A DNA stretch of 14,945 bases from Candidatus Troglogloeales bacterium (GCA_005239595.1 SBBT01000090.1:1-14945), one strand, 5' to 3'; counted from the first letter of the stretch, positions 7,503 to 13,453 are shown. Translations and numbers: made by a program. Notes: a model not told the origin generated them from the sequence alone.

Positions 7503-7592
7503 TTATCGGTTCTTGTGTCGCATCCTCTTCTGTAGTTTTTTTTGTTTGTGTTTCCGCATCTTTTTCCTTCTTTTTTTCACAACGCGTGACAT
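7503..7592 (-). CDS. bS22-like ribosomal micro-protein (AURKAIP1/COX24 domain), 29 residues
   Basis: A 29-codon gene. The peptide begins MSRVVKKRRKKMRKHK and ends KRMRHKNR. It is almost entirely Lys/Arg and closely follows the V-[IV]-K-K-R-R-K-[KR]-M...K-K...K-R-x-R pattern of the AURKAIP1/COX24 family, which includes the mycobacterial small-subunit protein bS22 and mitochondrial mS38. The ribosome binding site decides the frame: AAGGAG at 7598-7603 lies 5 bases before ATG 7592. The other ATG at 7596, in a different frame, would be one base from it and gives an unrelated 49-residue product. The gene heads an operon with hisS, fitting a small-subunit rRNA-binding component. Basic composition alone is low-complexity, so family assignment rests on the motif order. 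Confidence 0.82.
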   Translation of the reverse strand: MSRVVKKRRKKMRKHKQKKLQKRMRHKNR

Positions 7593-7651
7593 ACATTCTC
7601 CTTAAAAATATAACACATGATCCAGAAATCACCTTCCGTTCGGCTATCTGC

Positions 7652-7661
7652 CCTGATCAGG
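7652..7661. repeat. 10-bp palindrome CCTGATCAGG in the leader of the bS22-like gene
   Basis: A perfect palindrome lies between the candidate -10 element and the ribosome binding site of the micro-protein gene. It is flanked by a further 5-base inverted pair (ATCTG 7646-7650, CAGAT 7674-7678). It could fold in the leader or bind a regulator; a short palindrome can also occur by chance. Confidence 0.35.
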
Positions 7662-7682
7662 ATCTAAAAAAGACAGATGCCT

Positions 7683-7712
7683 AAAATAACAGACATTTCC
7701 CGTGAATATCAA
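7683..7712 (-). promoter_or_regulatory. Candidate sigma70 promoter of the bS22-like/hisS/tus operon
   Basis: On the minus strand, TTGATA (7707-7712, 5 of 6 to consensus) is followed after 18 bases by TATTTT (7683-7688, 4 of 6). Transcription would begin near 7676, giving a leader of about 80 bases. No better promoter is seen upstream of the micro-protein gene. Confidence 0.4.
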
Positions 7713-7783
7713 GAATGATAGACGGATAAAGAATAAGAGAGACCGTGGAGTTTTGAGCGGAATATCAATGTAGGGCCAGCCGG

Positions 7784-8332
7784 CTAAAATCCGGTTTCCA
7801 CCTCTTTGAGGCGTGGAAGAACTGTATCCTTTTTTGAAACGGAGGGGTTATCCATCGGCCAGACGATTCCGATATCGGGGTCGTTCCAGAAAATCCCGGC
7901 GTCATGTTGAGGGGAATATTCCTCGGTTGTGCTGTACAATACATCTGCAGATTCTGAAAGGATTAAGAAGCCGTGGGCAAAACCGACGGGGACGTACATC
8001 ATTTTTTGGTTTTTGGAAGAAAGAATGGCCCCTACCCATTTGCCGTAGGTCGGCGATCCTTTTCGAATGTCCACCGCGACATCCAGGATTTCTCCCTCCG
8101 TCACCCGCAGGAGTTTACCCTGGGCTTTCGGGTTCCTCTGATAATGGAGGCCCCTTAGAACCCCATATCCCGATCTTGAATGATTATGCTGGATAAAGGG
8201 TTCCCTTATACCAAGGGCAGCGAAATCGGACAGCTTGTAGGTCTCCATGAAAAAGCCCCTAGCGTCATGATAGACCGTTGGATCGATCAGGATGACATCT
8301 GGAATGGAGGCGCGCTCAAATTTAAACGGCAT
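7784..8332 (-). CDS. rmlC: dTDP-4-dehydrorhamnose 3,5-epimerase
   Basis: Cupin-fold epimerase of dTDP-L-rhamnose biosynthesis (cell-surface polysaccharides). From ATG 8332 it has 182 residues, the family's usual length. Motifs: DARGFFMETY, QHNHSRSGYGVLRGLHYQ containing the catalytic His63, LLRVTEGEILDVAVDIRKGSPTYGKW, the cupin PVGFAHGF, candidate catalytic Tyr139 in TTEEYSP, and WNDPDIGIVWP. A longer reading from TTG 8401 is rejected because its promoter lies inside that extension. GAAGAGAAT precedes ATG 8332. No rmlA, rmlB or rmlD lies nearby, so the gene is isolated; a related sugar epimerase activity is possible. No clear terminator follows it. Confidence 0.93.
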   Translation of the reverse strand: MPFKFERASIPDVILIDPTVYHDARGFFMETYKLSDFAALGIREPFIQHNHSRSGYGVLRGLHYQRNPKAQGKLLRVTEGEILDVAVDIRKGSPTYGKWVGAILSSKNQKMMYVPVGFAHGFLILSESADVLYSTTEEYSPQHDAGIFWNDPDIGIVWPMDNPSVSKKDTVLPRLKEVETGF

Positions 8333-8359
8333 TATTCTCTTCACGCTTAAGTGGGAGGG

Positions 8360-8389
8360 AGTATACTGGGTGGAGAATTGGCTCGTCAA
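8360..8389 (-). promoter_or_regulatory. Predicted promoter of rmlC
   Basis: On the minus strand, TTGACG (8384-8389) is separated by 18 bases from TATACT (8360-8365); each matches 5 of 6 consensus bases. The predicted start near 8353 leaves a leader of about 20 bases to ATG 8332. The -35 element overlaps the end of the tandem repeat at 8387-8410. Confidence 0.6.
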
Positions 8390-8410
8390 CCGGTACTTCA
8401 ACCGGTACTT
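8387..8410. repeat. Two perfect tandem 12-bp repeats between divergent promoters
   Basis: CAACCGGTACTT occurs twice in direct succession (8387-8398, 8399-8410). Each copy contains the palindrome ACCGGT, so the two symmetric cores lie 12 bp apart, on nearly the same DNA face. The repeat lies between the -35 elements of rmlC and the DUF3108 gene and touches the former. It is a candidate regulator-binding site. Confidence 0.6.
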
Positions 8411-8417
8411 ATCGTTC

Positions 8418-8447
8418 TTGACGTTTTTCCTTTCGCTCTGTTATTTT
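8418..8447 (+). promoter_or_regulatory. Predicted promoter of the DUF3108 gene
   Basis: TTGACG (8418-8423, 5 of 6) is followed after 18 bases by TATTTT (8442-8447, 4 of 6). The predicted start near 8454 gives a leader of about 20 bases to ATG 8475. Confidence 0.5.
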
Positions 8448-8474
8448 CAGATCGTTTTTAAGTAGTGAGGGGGC

Positions 8475-9302
8475 ATGCGCCTTTTTGGGAACGGAAGGGG
8501 GGTGTTGTTTTTGGTGCCCCTGATTTTTTCGGGCACATCCTCTCTTGAAGCGGCGGAGCGTCCTTCTGTTCCGTCCCTCTTGTCCCAGACCGCTTTTCAG
8601 GAAGGGGAGCGGCTGGTTTACGATATTACCTATCTGAAGGCAAAGACGGGAGTCGCTATCTTCGAAGTGAAGGATACGATACAATATCAAGGACGGGCCG
8701 TTTATCCGATTCTTCTGACGGCGCAATCAAACGATTTGGTCTCCCTTTTCTATCGTGTCGATGATCGTGTGGAAACCTACATGGACGTAGAGGGTCTCTA
8801 CACGCATTATCTAAGCGTCAAACAGCATCAGGGGAGGAAAAAGAGAGATAAGACCATTAACTTTGATCAGATTCAACATCAGGCGGTCCAGTTTAAAAAC
8901 AATCAGGCAGAAATATTTGAAATTCCGCCTGATGTGCAGGATTCATTAAGCTCCCTCTATTTTTTCAGAAGTAGAAAACTGCCACAGGTCGGGACCTCCA
9001 CCTATATCGACGTCCATGAGAGCGAGAAGAATTGGAAATTGGAATTGCGGGCATTAAAGAAAGAGGAGGTTAAGACCCCCGTCGGAATATTTCAGACGAT
9101 TAAGGTCCAGGCGCTGGTGCGTTATGAGGGCCTGTTTATGGATAAAGGAGACGTCTTTATCTGGTTTTCCGACGATGTGAAGCGAATTCCCGTTTTGATA
9201 AAAACGAGGATAAAGATCGGTTCCGTTACGGCGACCCTTTCTTCGAGGAGGGATCGGACGATCCGTGAGGCCCACTATTTATCCCGTCTGGGATCGAAAT
9301 AA
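8475..9302 (+). CDS. DUF3108 family exported protein
   Basis: 275 residues with an N-terminal signal peptide (hydrophobic VLFLVPLIFSGTSS, cleavage plausibly after SLEAA near residue 27). The mature protein is predicted beta-rich and periplasmic or outer-membrane associated. DUF3108-type features are an early F-Q-E-G-E-R-L-V-Y-D-I-T-Y segment, a repeated pattern of amphipathic strands, the mid-protein DSLSSLYFFRSRKL, and a late VFIWFSDDVKRIPVLIKTRIKIGSV, where the conserved 'W-F-S-D-D...R-x-P' occurs. The biochemical function of the family is unknown. GAGG lies a few bases before the ATG. yacG follows within 5 bases, so the two are co-transcribed. It is divergent from rmlC and may share its control region. 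Confidence 0.82.
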   Translation: MRLFGNGRGVLFLVPLIFSGTSSLEAAERPSVPSLLSQTAFQEGERLVYDITYLKAKTGVAIFEVKDTIQYQGRAVYPILLTAQSNDLVSLFYRVDDRVETYMDVEGLYTHYLSVKQHQGRKKRDKTINFDQIQHQAVQFKNNQAEIFEIPPDVQDSLSSLYFFRSRKLPQVGTSTYIDVHESEKNWKLELRALKKEEVKTPVGIFQTIKVQALVRYEGLFMDKGDVFIWFSDDVKRIPVLIKTRIKIGSVTATLSSRRDRTIREAHYLSRLGSK

Positions 9303-9307
9303 ACGTG

Positions 9308-9511
9308 ATGGCTGTAGAATGCCCCATTTGTAAAAAGGAATTTCTGTGGGAGGAGAGTCGACATCGTCCCTTTTGTTCAGAGCGATGTAAACTGATCGAC
9401 TTGGGGTTCTGGGTGAGCGAATCGTACCGGATACCAGAACGAGAAGATCATGAAACAAGTCCATCCGAAGGAGACCGATCGAACCCCAAAGACGGAAAAT
9501 CCCCCCCTTGA
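9308..9511 (+). CDS. yacG: YacG-like zinc protein (DNA gyrase inhibitor family)
   Basis: 67 residues from ATG 9308; GTG 9305 would add one residue. The treble-clef zinc site is complete: Cys5 and Cys8 (CPIC) with Cys23 and Cys27 (PFCSERC), followed by the family hallmark CKLIDLGFWVSESYRIP and a hydrophilic tail. In E. coli YacG binds GyrB and inhibits gyrase. It starts 5 bases after the DUF3108 stop. The partner genes seen elsewhere (coaE, zapD) are not adjacent here. Confidence 0.9.
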   Translation: MAVECPICKKEFLWEESRHRPFCSERCKLIDLGFWVSESYRIPEREDHETSPSEGDRSNPKDGKSPP

Positions 9512-9529
9512 ATTACTTCGATGGCATGT

Positions 9530-9557
9530 TTGACCTCGATCCATGCGGTGGGATAAT
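9530..9557 (+). promoter_or_regulatory. Predicted sigma70 promoter of the ferredoxin operon
   Basis: TTGACC (9530-9535, 5 of 6) is followed after 16 bases by GATAAT (9552-9557, 5 of 6). It lies in the 75-base gap after yacG; transcription would start near 9564, about 23 bases before the ferredoxin ATG. It could drive the run of genes up to the terminator at 13454. Confidence 0.6.
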
Positions 9558-9586
9558 ATATTCCTTCTCGCGCGTACGGATAAAAG

Positions 9587-10102
9587 ATGCCAAGAGTGAC
9601 GTTCTATCCAACTGGGAAGTGTGGTGAGGTTCCATCAGGCATCAGCCTTTTGGATGCCGCCGGCAAACTCGGTTTTGAACTGCGTCATGACTGCGGCGGT
9701 TTTGCCACCTGCAGTACCTGCCGTGTCTGGGTCCGAGAGGGAATGGACCATCTCTCCGAGATCGATTTGGATGAAGAGAATATGCTCGAAGAAGCGCAGT
9801 TGCCCCCCCCCTACCGGCTCTCCTGCCAGGCGAAAATATCGGGAGATGTCGTAGTGCAGGTGGATGGAGAGGAGATGGATTGGAGTAAGTCGGCCCTCGA
9901 GGAGTTATCAAGGTTGCCGGAAGCGTTTCGCAAAACAGTTCGGATGATAGTTGAGAAGAAGGCGAGAAGGGAAGGGATTGCGGTGATCCTGCCTGATACG
10001 GCCATTCCTTACGTTGCCGAGGCAAAAGGTGAGATTGAGAAAGTCGCGCACGATCGGCTTCTTTTTGAAGCGTTTGTTAAACAGGTTCACGAATCACCTT
10101 AA
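9587..10102 (+). CDS. 2Fe-2S ferredoxin fused to a PCP_red-like C-terminal domain
   Basis: 171 residues. Residues 1-95 form a plant/adrenodoxin-type 2Fe-2S ferredoxin: Cys36, Cys42 and Cys45 (HDCGGFATCSTC) plus Cys80 (RLSCQAKI) give the C-X5-C-X2-C-X34-C ligand set for a soluble electron carrier. Ferredoxins end about there, but this one continues. Residues 99-150 (WSKSALEELSRLP..R..V....EKKARREGIAVI......EAK) resemble the helical PCP_red domain at the C-terminus of protochlorophyllide reductase ChlB and of many uncharacterised proteins. The redox partner is unknown. A run of nine C (9803-9811) encodes the prolines before Cys80. The ribosome binding site is weak. A GTG-start hydrolase follows after 17 bases. 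Confidence 0.85.
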   Translation: MPRVTFYPTGKCGEVPSGISLLDAAGKLGFELRHDCGGFATCSTCRVWVREGMDHLSEIDLDEENMLEEAQLPPPYRLSCQAKISGDVVVQVDGEEMDWSKSALEELSRLPEAFRKTVRMIVEKKARREGIAVILPDTAIPYVAEAKGEIEKVAHDRLLFEAFVKQVHESP

Positions 10103-10119
10103 AAGGGGGTGGGTCAACA

Positions 10120-10911
10120 GTGAGACTTTCGGTGGATGGAGTTGAAATCGCCTACTCTGATGAGGGAAGCGGTGTTCCCCTCCTGTTTGTCCATGCGTTT
10201 CCCTTAAACCGGACGATGTGGGATCCACAGGTTCAATTTCTTGCGTCATACTGCCGCGTGATAACGGTTGACTTGAGAGGACATGGCGAATCCGACGCCC
10301 CTTCATGGTTCTACGCCATGGACCAACTTTCGGACGATCTTCGCGCGCTTCTAGACCATCTTTTGATCGATCGGGCCGTTCTGTGCGGTCTTTCGATGGG
10401 GGGGTATGCGTTGCTTGCCTTTTATCAAAAATATCGGGAACGGGTCTTGGGATTGATTCTTTCCGATACACGCGCCGGGGCGGATAGCAGTGAGGCGAGA
10501 GGGCGGCGATTCAGGATGGCGCAGGCTGTTCAACGGGAAGGGGCCGTCGCCGTTGCGGAAGAGATGCTGCCAAAACTTTTAAGTGCGCGCTCGCTTCAGG
10601 AAAGACCGGAGTTGGCAAAGACGGTGTACCGGATGATTCTGTCCACCCCGATTTCGGGCATCATGGGGGACCTGATGGGGATGGCGTTGCGGTCCGATGC
10701 GACGCCTGCTTTATCGGAAATTCAATCTCCCACCTTGATTTTAGTGGGAGAGGAGGACGGTTTAACGACGCCGGCCGAGGCACGTTTGATGGCGGATAAA
10801 ATCGCTGGGGCAACTCTGGTCATCGTTCCCGGGGCGGCCCATCTTGTTAATCTCGAACAGCCTGGCCGTTTCAACGAGGCGGTTCTTCAATTTATTCAAT
10901 CAGTAAAATAA
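10120..10911 (+). CDS. Alpha/beta hydrolase
   Basis: 263 residues, cytosolic. The alpha/beta-hydrolase fold is clear: oxyanion strand LLFVHAFPLN, VDLRGHGESDAP, nucleophile elbow GLSMGG with Ser92, acid Asp213 in GEEDGLTTP and His241 in AAHLVNLEQP, a complete catalytic triad. A helical cap occupies about 120-195. Overall shape is closest to 3-oxoadipate enol-lactonase-like and carboxylesterase members, but the substrate cannot be read from sequence and no aromatic-degradation genes are nearby. The start is GTG 10120, with AAGGGGGT upstream. It lies in an operon between the ferredoxin and a peroxiredoxin. Confidence 0.9.
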   Translation: MRLSVDGVEIAYSDEGSGVPLLFVHAFPLNRTMWDPQVQFLASYCRVITVDLRGHGESDAPSWFYAMDQLSDDLRALLDHLLIDRAVLCGLSMGGYALLAFYQKYRERVLGLILSDTRAGADSSEARGRRFRMAQAVQREGAVAVAEEMLPKLLSARSLQERPELAKTVYRMILSTPISGIMGDLMGMALRSDATPALSEIQSPTLILVGEEDGLTTPAEARLMADKIAGATLVIVPGAAHLVNLEQPGRFNEAVLQFIQSVK

Positions 10912-10933
10912 CATACAAACAAGGAGGTGGTTC

Positions 10934-11410
10934 ATGTCAAGCAATGTCGTTGCAAAAGAAGTGGAAGTGGGTGAGAAAGCCCCTGATTTTACCCTTCCGG
11001 ATCAGGATGGTCAGAATGTAACGCTTTCCGATTTTCTGGGAAAGAAAACGGTGGTTCTTGCTTTTTATCCTTTCGACTGGAGCCCCGTTTGCACCAATGA
11101 GAATAAGTGTTTTACAAACGACCTGGGCGAATTCTCCGCCAGCGGGGCGGAGGTACTGGGGATCAGCGTCGATTCAAAGTGGTGTCATAAGGCGTGGAAA
11201 GATGCGTTGGGCCTAAAACAGACGCTTCTTGCCGATTTAAAGAGGGATGTGTGCAAAAAATATGGCCTCTTCCTGGAAGATTTTAATTGCGCAAAACGGG
11301 CAACCGTGATTGTGGATAAAGAGGGAAAGGTTCGTTACAAGAAGGTGCAAGAGGTTTTAGCGGCGCGCGACAATAAGGATATTCTAAAAGCGCTCTGCGA
11401 TATTGGGTAA
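10934..11410 (+). CDS. Peroxiredoxin (AhpC/TSA family, AhpE/Bcp-like)
   Basis: 158 residues; reduces hydrogen peroxide and organic hydroperoxides. The active site is PFDWSPVC: Pro46, Ser50 and peroxidatic Cys53, with conserved Arg122 (KRATVIVD). Other Cys are 59, 84, 107, 119 and 155, so a resolving Cys may exist but cannot be chosen from sequence. The thioredoxin-fold core is KAPDFTLPDQDG, VVLAFYPFD and VLGISVDS. AAGGAGGTGG directly upstream is the strongest ribosome binding site in the window, suggesting abundant protein. A thioredoxin-like gene follows after a hairpin and may supply electrons. Confidence 0.92.
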   Translation: MSSNVVAKEVEVGEKAPDFTLPDQDGQNVTLSDFLGKKTVVLAFYPFDWSPVCTNENKCFTNDLGEFSASGAEVLGISVDSKWCHKAWKDALGLKQTLLADLKRDVCKKYGLFLEDFNCAKRATVIVDKEGKVRYKKVQEVLAARDNKDILKALCDIG

Positions 11411-11425
11411 GTAAGAATTGCGATC

Positions 11426-11447
11426 TCCGCCGAAGGGTTTCGGCGGA
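11426..11447 (+). other. Intercistronic hairpin between peroxiredoxin and thioredoxin-like genes
   Basis: TCCGCCGAA (11426-11434) pairs perfectly with TTCGGCGGA (11439-11447) across a four-base loop GGGT: a GC-rich 9-bp stem. No T run follows; the next gene's AAGGAG begins 8 bases later. It is therefore more likely an mRNA stability or processing element, or partial attenuator, than a full terminator. Confidence 0.6.
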
Positions 11448-11465
11448 CGATCGTAAGGAGATGTG

Positions 11466-11807
11466 ATGATTGATGGTCATGAAATCGAACGAGTGAATGA
11501 TGAGAACTATCGTGAGTTTTTAGCGGTCCCTGCTTCTGTCGTGGTTTTCGGCATCGCCTCATGCGTTCCGTGCAATGAGTTTGATCCGATCATCAGGATG
11601 GCTGCCCAAGAGTTTGGCGGTATGGTTAAATTTGGAAAGGCGTTAATGCATATTCCTGGCGCTTGCCGTGAGCTAAAAAAACAATATACCTTTGAGACCT
11701 TTCCCACCTCCCATTTCTATAAAAAGGGCGTTCTGGTTCACATAGAGCAGGAAAAGCTCTCTCTCTCCGATCTGGAAGAGAGAATCAAAGAACACCTGCT
11801 GGTATAG
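11466..11807 (+). CDS. Thioredoxin-like protein with CVPC motif
   Basis: 113 residues from ATG 11466; AAGGAG at 11455-11460 is ideally spaced, whereas the in-frame GTG 11463 is too close. Single thioredoxin-fold domain: strand VVVFGIASCVPC with redox pair Cys33/Cys36, and cis-Pro80 in ETFPTSHFYKKG. The usual W-C-G-P-C is altered to S-C-V-P-C, so redox potential and partners probably differ from housekeeping thioredoxin. A third Cys (67) lies in the middle. No signal peptide, so cytosolic. Following the peroxiredoxin, it is a plausible reductant for it; that pairing is inference. Confidence 0.85.
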   Translation: MIDGHEIERVNDENYREFLAVPASVVVFGIASCVPCNEFDPIIRMAAQEFGGMVKFGKALMHIPGACRELKKQYTFETFPTSHFYKKGVLVHIEQEKLSLSDLEERIKEHLLV

Positions 11808-11811
11808 CGCC

Positions 11812-12762
11812 TTGTCGGAACATCCCAAAGTCCTCATGGTGGGCGCCGGAGCGGTCGGTGGCTATTTTGGGGCCCTTCTCTGTCGGGCGGGCGCCGATGT
11901 GACCTTCCTCGTCCGTCCGGTTACCTATTCGGCCATCTTAGAAAATGGTCTCACCATTAAGAGTGTCAATGGGGATCTGACGGTTCATCCCCGGGTGGTT
12001 ACGTCGGTCGCTGATCTTACGGATGTCTGTTTTATTATCTTAACCGTGAAGTGTTATGACCTGATTCCGGCGTTAAAGGAGATTGCCCCGCTGATTGAAA
12101 AGGGGGCCATCCTCTTAACACTCCAAAATGGGGTGGATACAGAGGAGAGGGTCTTGGATTATTATCAATCCGACTGCCTGGTAGCCGGGGTGGTCTATAT
12201 CACTGCCCGTATAGCGAGGCCGGGATATATTGAACATTTCCGGCGAGGGGTCATCTCGCTGGGCGAATGGTCAGGGGGGCAAAGCAGCCGGTCTGACCGC
12301 CTGTGTCAGTTTTTTTCGCAAGCGGGTATTCCCTGTCGGCTAACACGTCATATTCGCAAGGCCAAGTGGGAGAAGTTATGTTGGAACGCCACATTTAATC
12401 CCCTTTCTGTAATTTTAGATTCTCCTGTTTCTCTGGTTCTTCATTCCCCCGCTCTTTTGGAAATCGTTCGGCAGGGAATTTTAGAGGTGGTCGCTGTGGC
12501 GGAAAGGGAAGGAATTGATCTTGATCCGAATATGGTTAAAGAGACGATATCGGTATCGGATCAGTTTAAAGATTTTCATACCTCCATGTATGAGGATTAT
12601 AAAAATGGCAGACCGACGGAGATTGATCATTTAAATGGCGATCTCGTTCGTCGGGGAGAGAAATGGGGCGTTGTGACACCGATCCACCGGATGCTTTATG
12701 CCTTGGTAAAGGGATTAGAATTAAAAAGAGAAATGGGATTGGAAGCTTGGCGAGTGGGATGA
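11812..12762 (+). CDS. Ketopantoate reductase family protein (ApbA/PanE)
   Basis: 316 residues. NADPH-dependent reductase of the 2-dehydropantoate 2-reductase family. Rossmann loop GAGAVGGYFG (11-20), Lys80 in LTVKCYD, Asn106 in LQNGV, catalytic Lys188 with Asn192 and Asn196 (KWEKLCWNATFNPLSVI), Ser258 (HTSMYEDY) and Glu270 (RPTEIDHLNG) match the PanE active-site set, so ketopantoate reduction for pantothenate/CoA synthesis is plausible. Paralogs acting on other 2-oxo acids exist. The start is TTG 11812; the next ATG would cut into the Rossmann strand and no other start is visible. It begins 4 bases after the previous stop, suggesting translational coupling; no panB or panC is nearby. Confidence 0.88.
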   Translation: MSEHPKVLMVGAGAVGGYFGALLCRAGADVTFLVRPVTYSAILENGLTIKSVNGDLTVHPRVVTSVADLTDVCFIILTVKCYDLIPALKEIAPLIEKGAILLTLQNGVDTEERVLDYYQSDCLVAGVVYITARIARPGYIEHFRRGVISLGEWSGGQSSRSDRLCQFFSQAGIPCRLTRHIRKAKWEKLCWNATFNPLSVILDSPVSLVLHSPALLEIVRQGILEVVAVAEREGIDLDPNMVKETISVSDQFKDFHTSMYEDYKNGRPTEIDHLNGDLVRRGEKWGVVTPIHRMLYALVKGLELKREMGLEAWRVG

Positions 12763-12763
12763 C

Positions 12764-13450
12764 GTGAAGGTAAAGGGCCTTTTCTTTGATGCGGGAGATA
12801 CCCTGTTTTATGTAAGAGGGGGTGTTGGCGAACATTACAGCCGTATCGCAAAGCGATATGGGATTAACCTTGAACCGCCGTTATTAAGTCGTCGGTTTCA
12901 AGAGGTGTTTAGAAGGCATGCCCCCTTGGTTTTCCCGGGGGCAAGGGAATGCGATATCCATGCGCTGGAACGGAAATGGTGGAATGATATTGTCCAATCT
13001 GTTTTTGATGGTGTCTCTCTTCCGGAGGCCCTTTTTGATGAAATTTACACTTTTTTTGAGGAGGAAGAGGCATGGTCGCTTTTCCCAGAGACCTTGGAGG
13101 TCCTGGAACGTCTTGAGGGGATCGGTTATCAGATGGGGATTATATCTAACTTTGATTCAAGGATTCACCCTGTCTGCACTTCTTTGGGGATCCGGCATTT
13201 TTTTAAGACCGTGACTATTTCAAGCCGCGCAGGATTTGCCAAGCCGTCACCCGAGATATTTTGCCTTGCCTTAAACGAAGCGGGATTTCATGCGTCTGAA
13301 GTGGTTTATGTGGGGGACAGCCTCGATCACGATGTAAAAGGGGCGGCCCTATGTGGAATGACGCCTCTTCTCCTCGATCGCAATGGGCGCTATCAAGGGA
13401 TAGAAACTCCAACGATTTGCGACCTTCGCATGATATTTTCCCACTTATAA
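12764..13450 (+). CDS. HAD-superfamily hydrolase (subfamily IA)
   Basis: 228 residues, cytosolic phosphatase-type fold. Motif I is FFDAGDTL with nucleophile Asp9, motif II Ser128 (IISNFDSR), motif III Lys160 (FAKPSPEIF) and motif IV GDSLDHD (Asp185). The second aspartate of the standard D-x-D-G-T motif is replaced by Gly11, with Asp at the next position. This D-x-G-D-T form occurs in the REG-2/HDHD3-like branch, where the general acid is altered. A helical cap lies at about 15-95. Substrate unknown. GTG 12764 begins one base after the previous TGA, so translation is coupled. It is the last gene before the terminator. Confidence 0.87.
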   Translation: MKVKGLFFDAGDTLFYVRGGVGEHYSRIAKRYGINLEPPLLSRRFQEVFRRHAPLVFPGARECDIHALERKWWNDIVQSVFDGVSLPEALFDEIYTFFEEEEAWSLFPETLEVLERLEGIGYQMGIISNFDSRIHPVCTSLGIRHFFKTVTISSRAGFAKPSPEIFCLALNEAGFHASEVVYVGDSLDHDVKGAALCGMTPLLLDRNGRYQGIETPTICDLRMIFSHL

Positions 13451-13453
13451 CAA

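Noticed and set aside
7447..7596. 49 to 61-residue minus-strand frame (MYVTRCEKKKEKDAETQTKK...)
   Set aside because: Its ATG at 7596 is only one base from the AAGGAG and the frame overlaps the start of the next gene by 29 bases. The other frame, from ATG 7592, has ideal spacing and a recognisable ribosomal-protein motif.
7776..7786. AGCCGGCT palindrome at the end of rmlC as a terminator
   Set aside because: The stem is only 8 bases in total and no T run follows on the minus strand.
8333..8401. N-terminal extension of RmlC from TTG 8401
   Set aside because: The added 23 residues run through the predicted promoter and tandem repeat, and His63 numbering and family length fit ATG 8332.
8409..8726. 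105-residue minus-strand frame opposite the DUF3108 gene
   Set aside because: It lies antisense to the signal peptide and promoter of a well-supported gene, has no recognisable motif and would overlap the divergent control region.
9501..9507. Seven-C tract near the end of yacG as a phase switch
   Set aside because: It falls in the last codons of a variable tail, where a frameshift would hardly affect the zinc domain.
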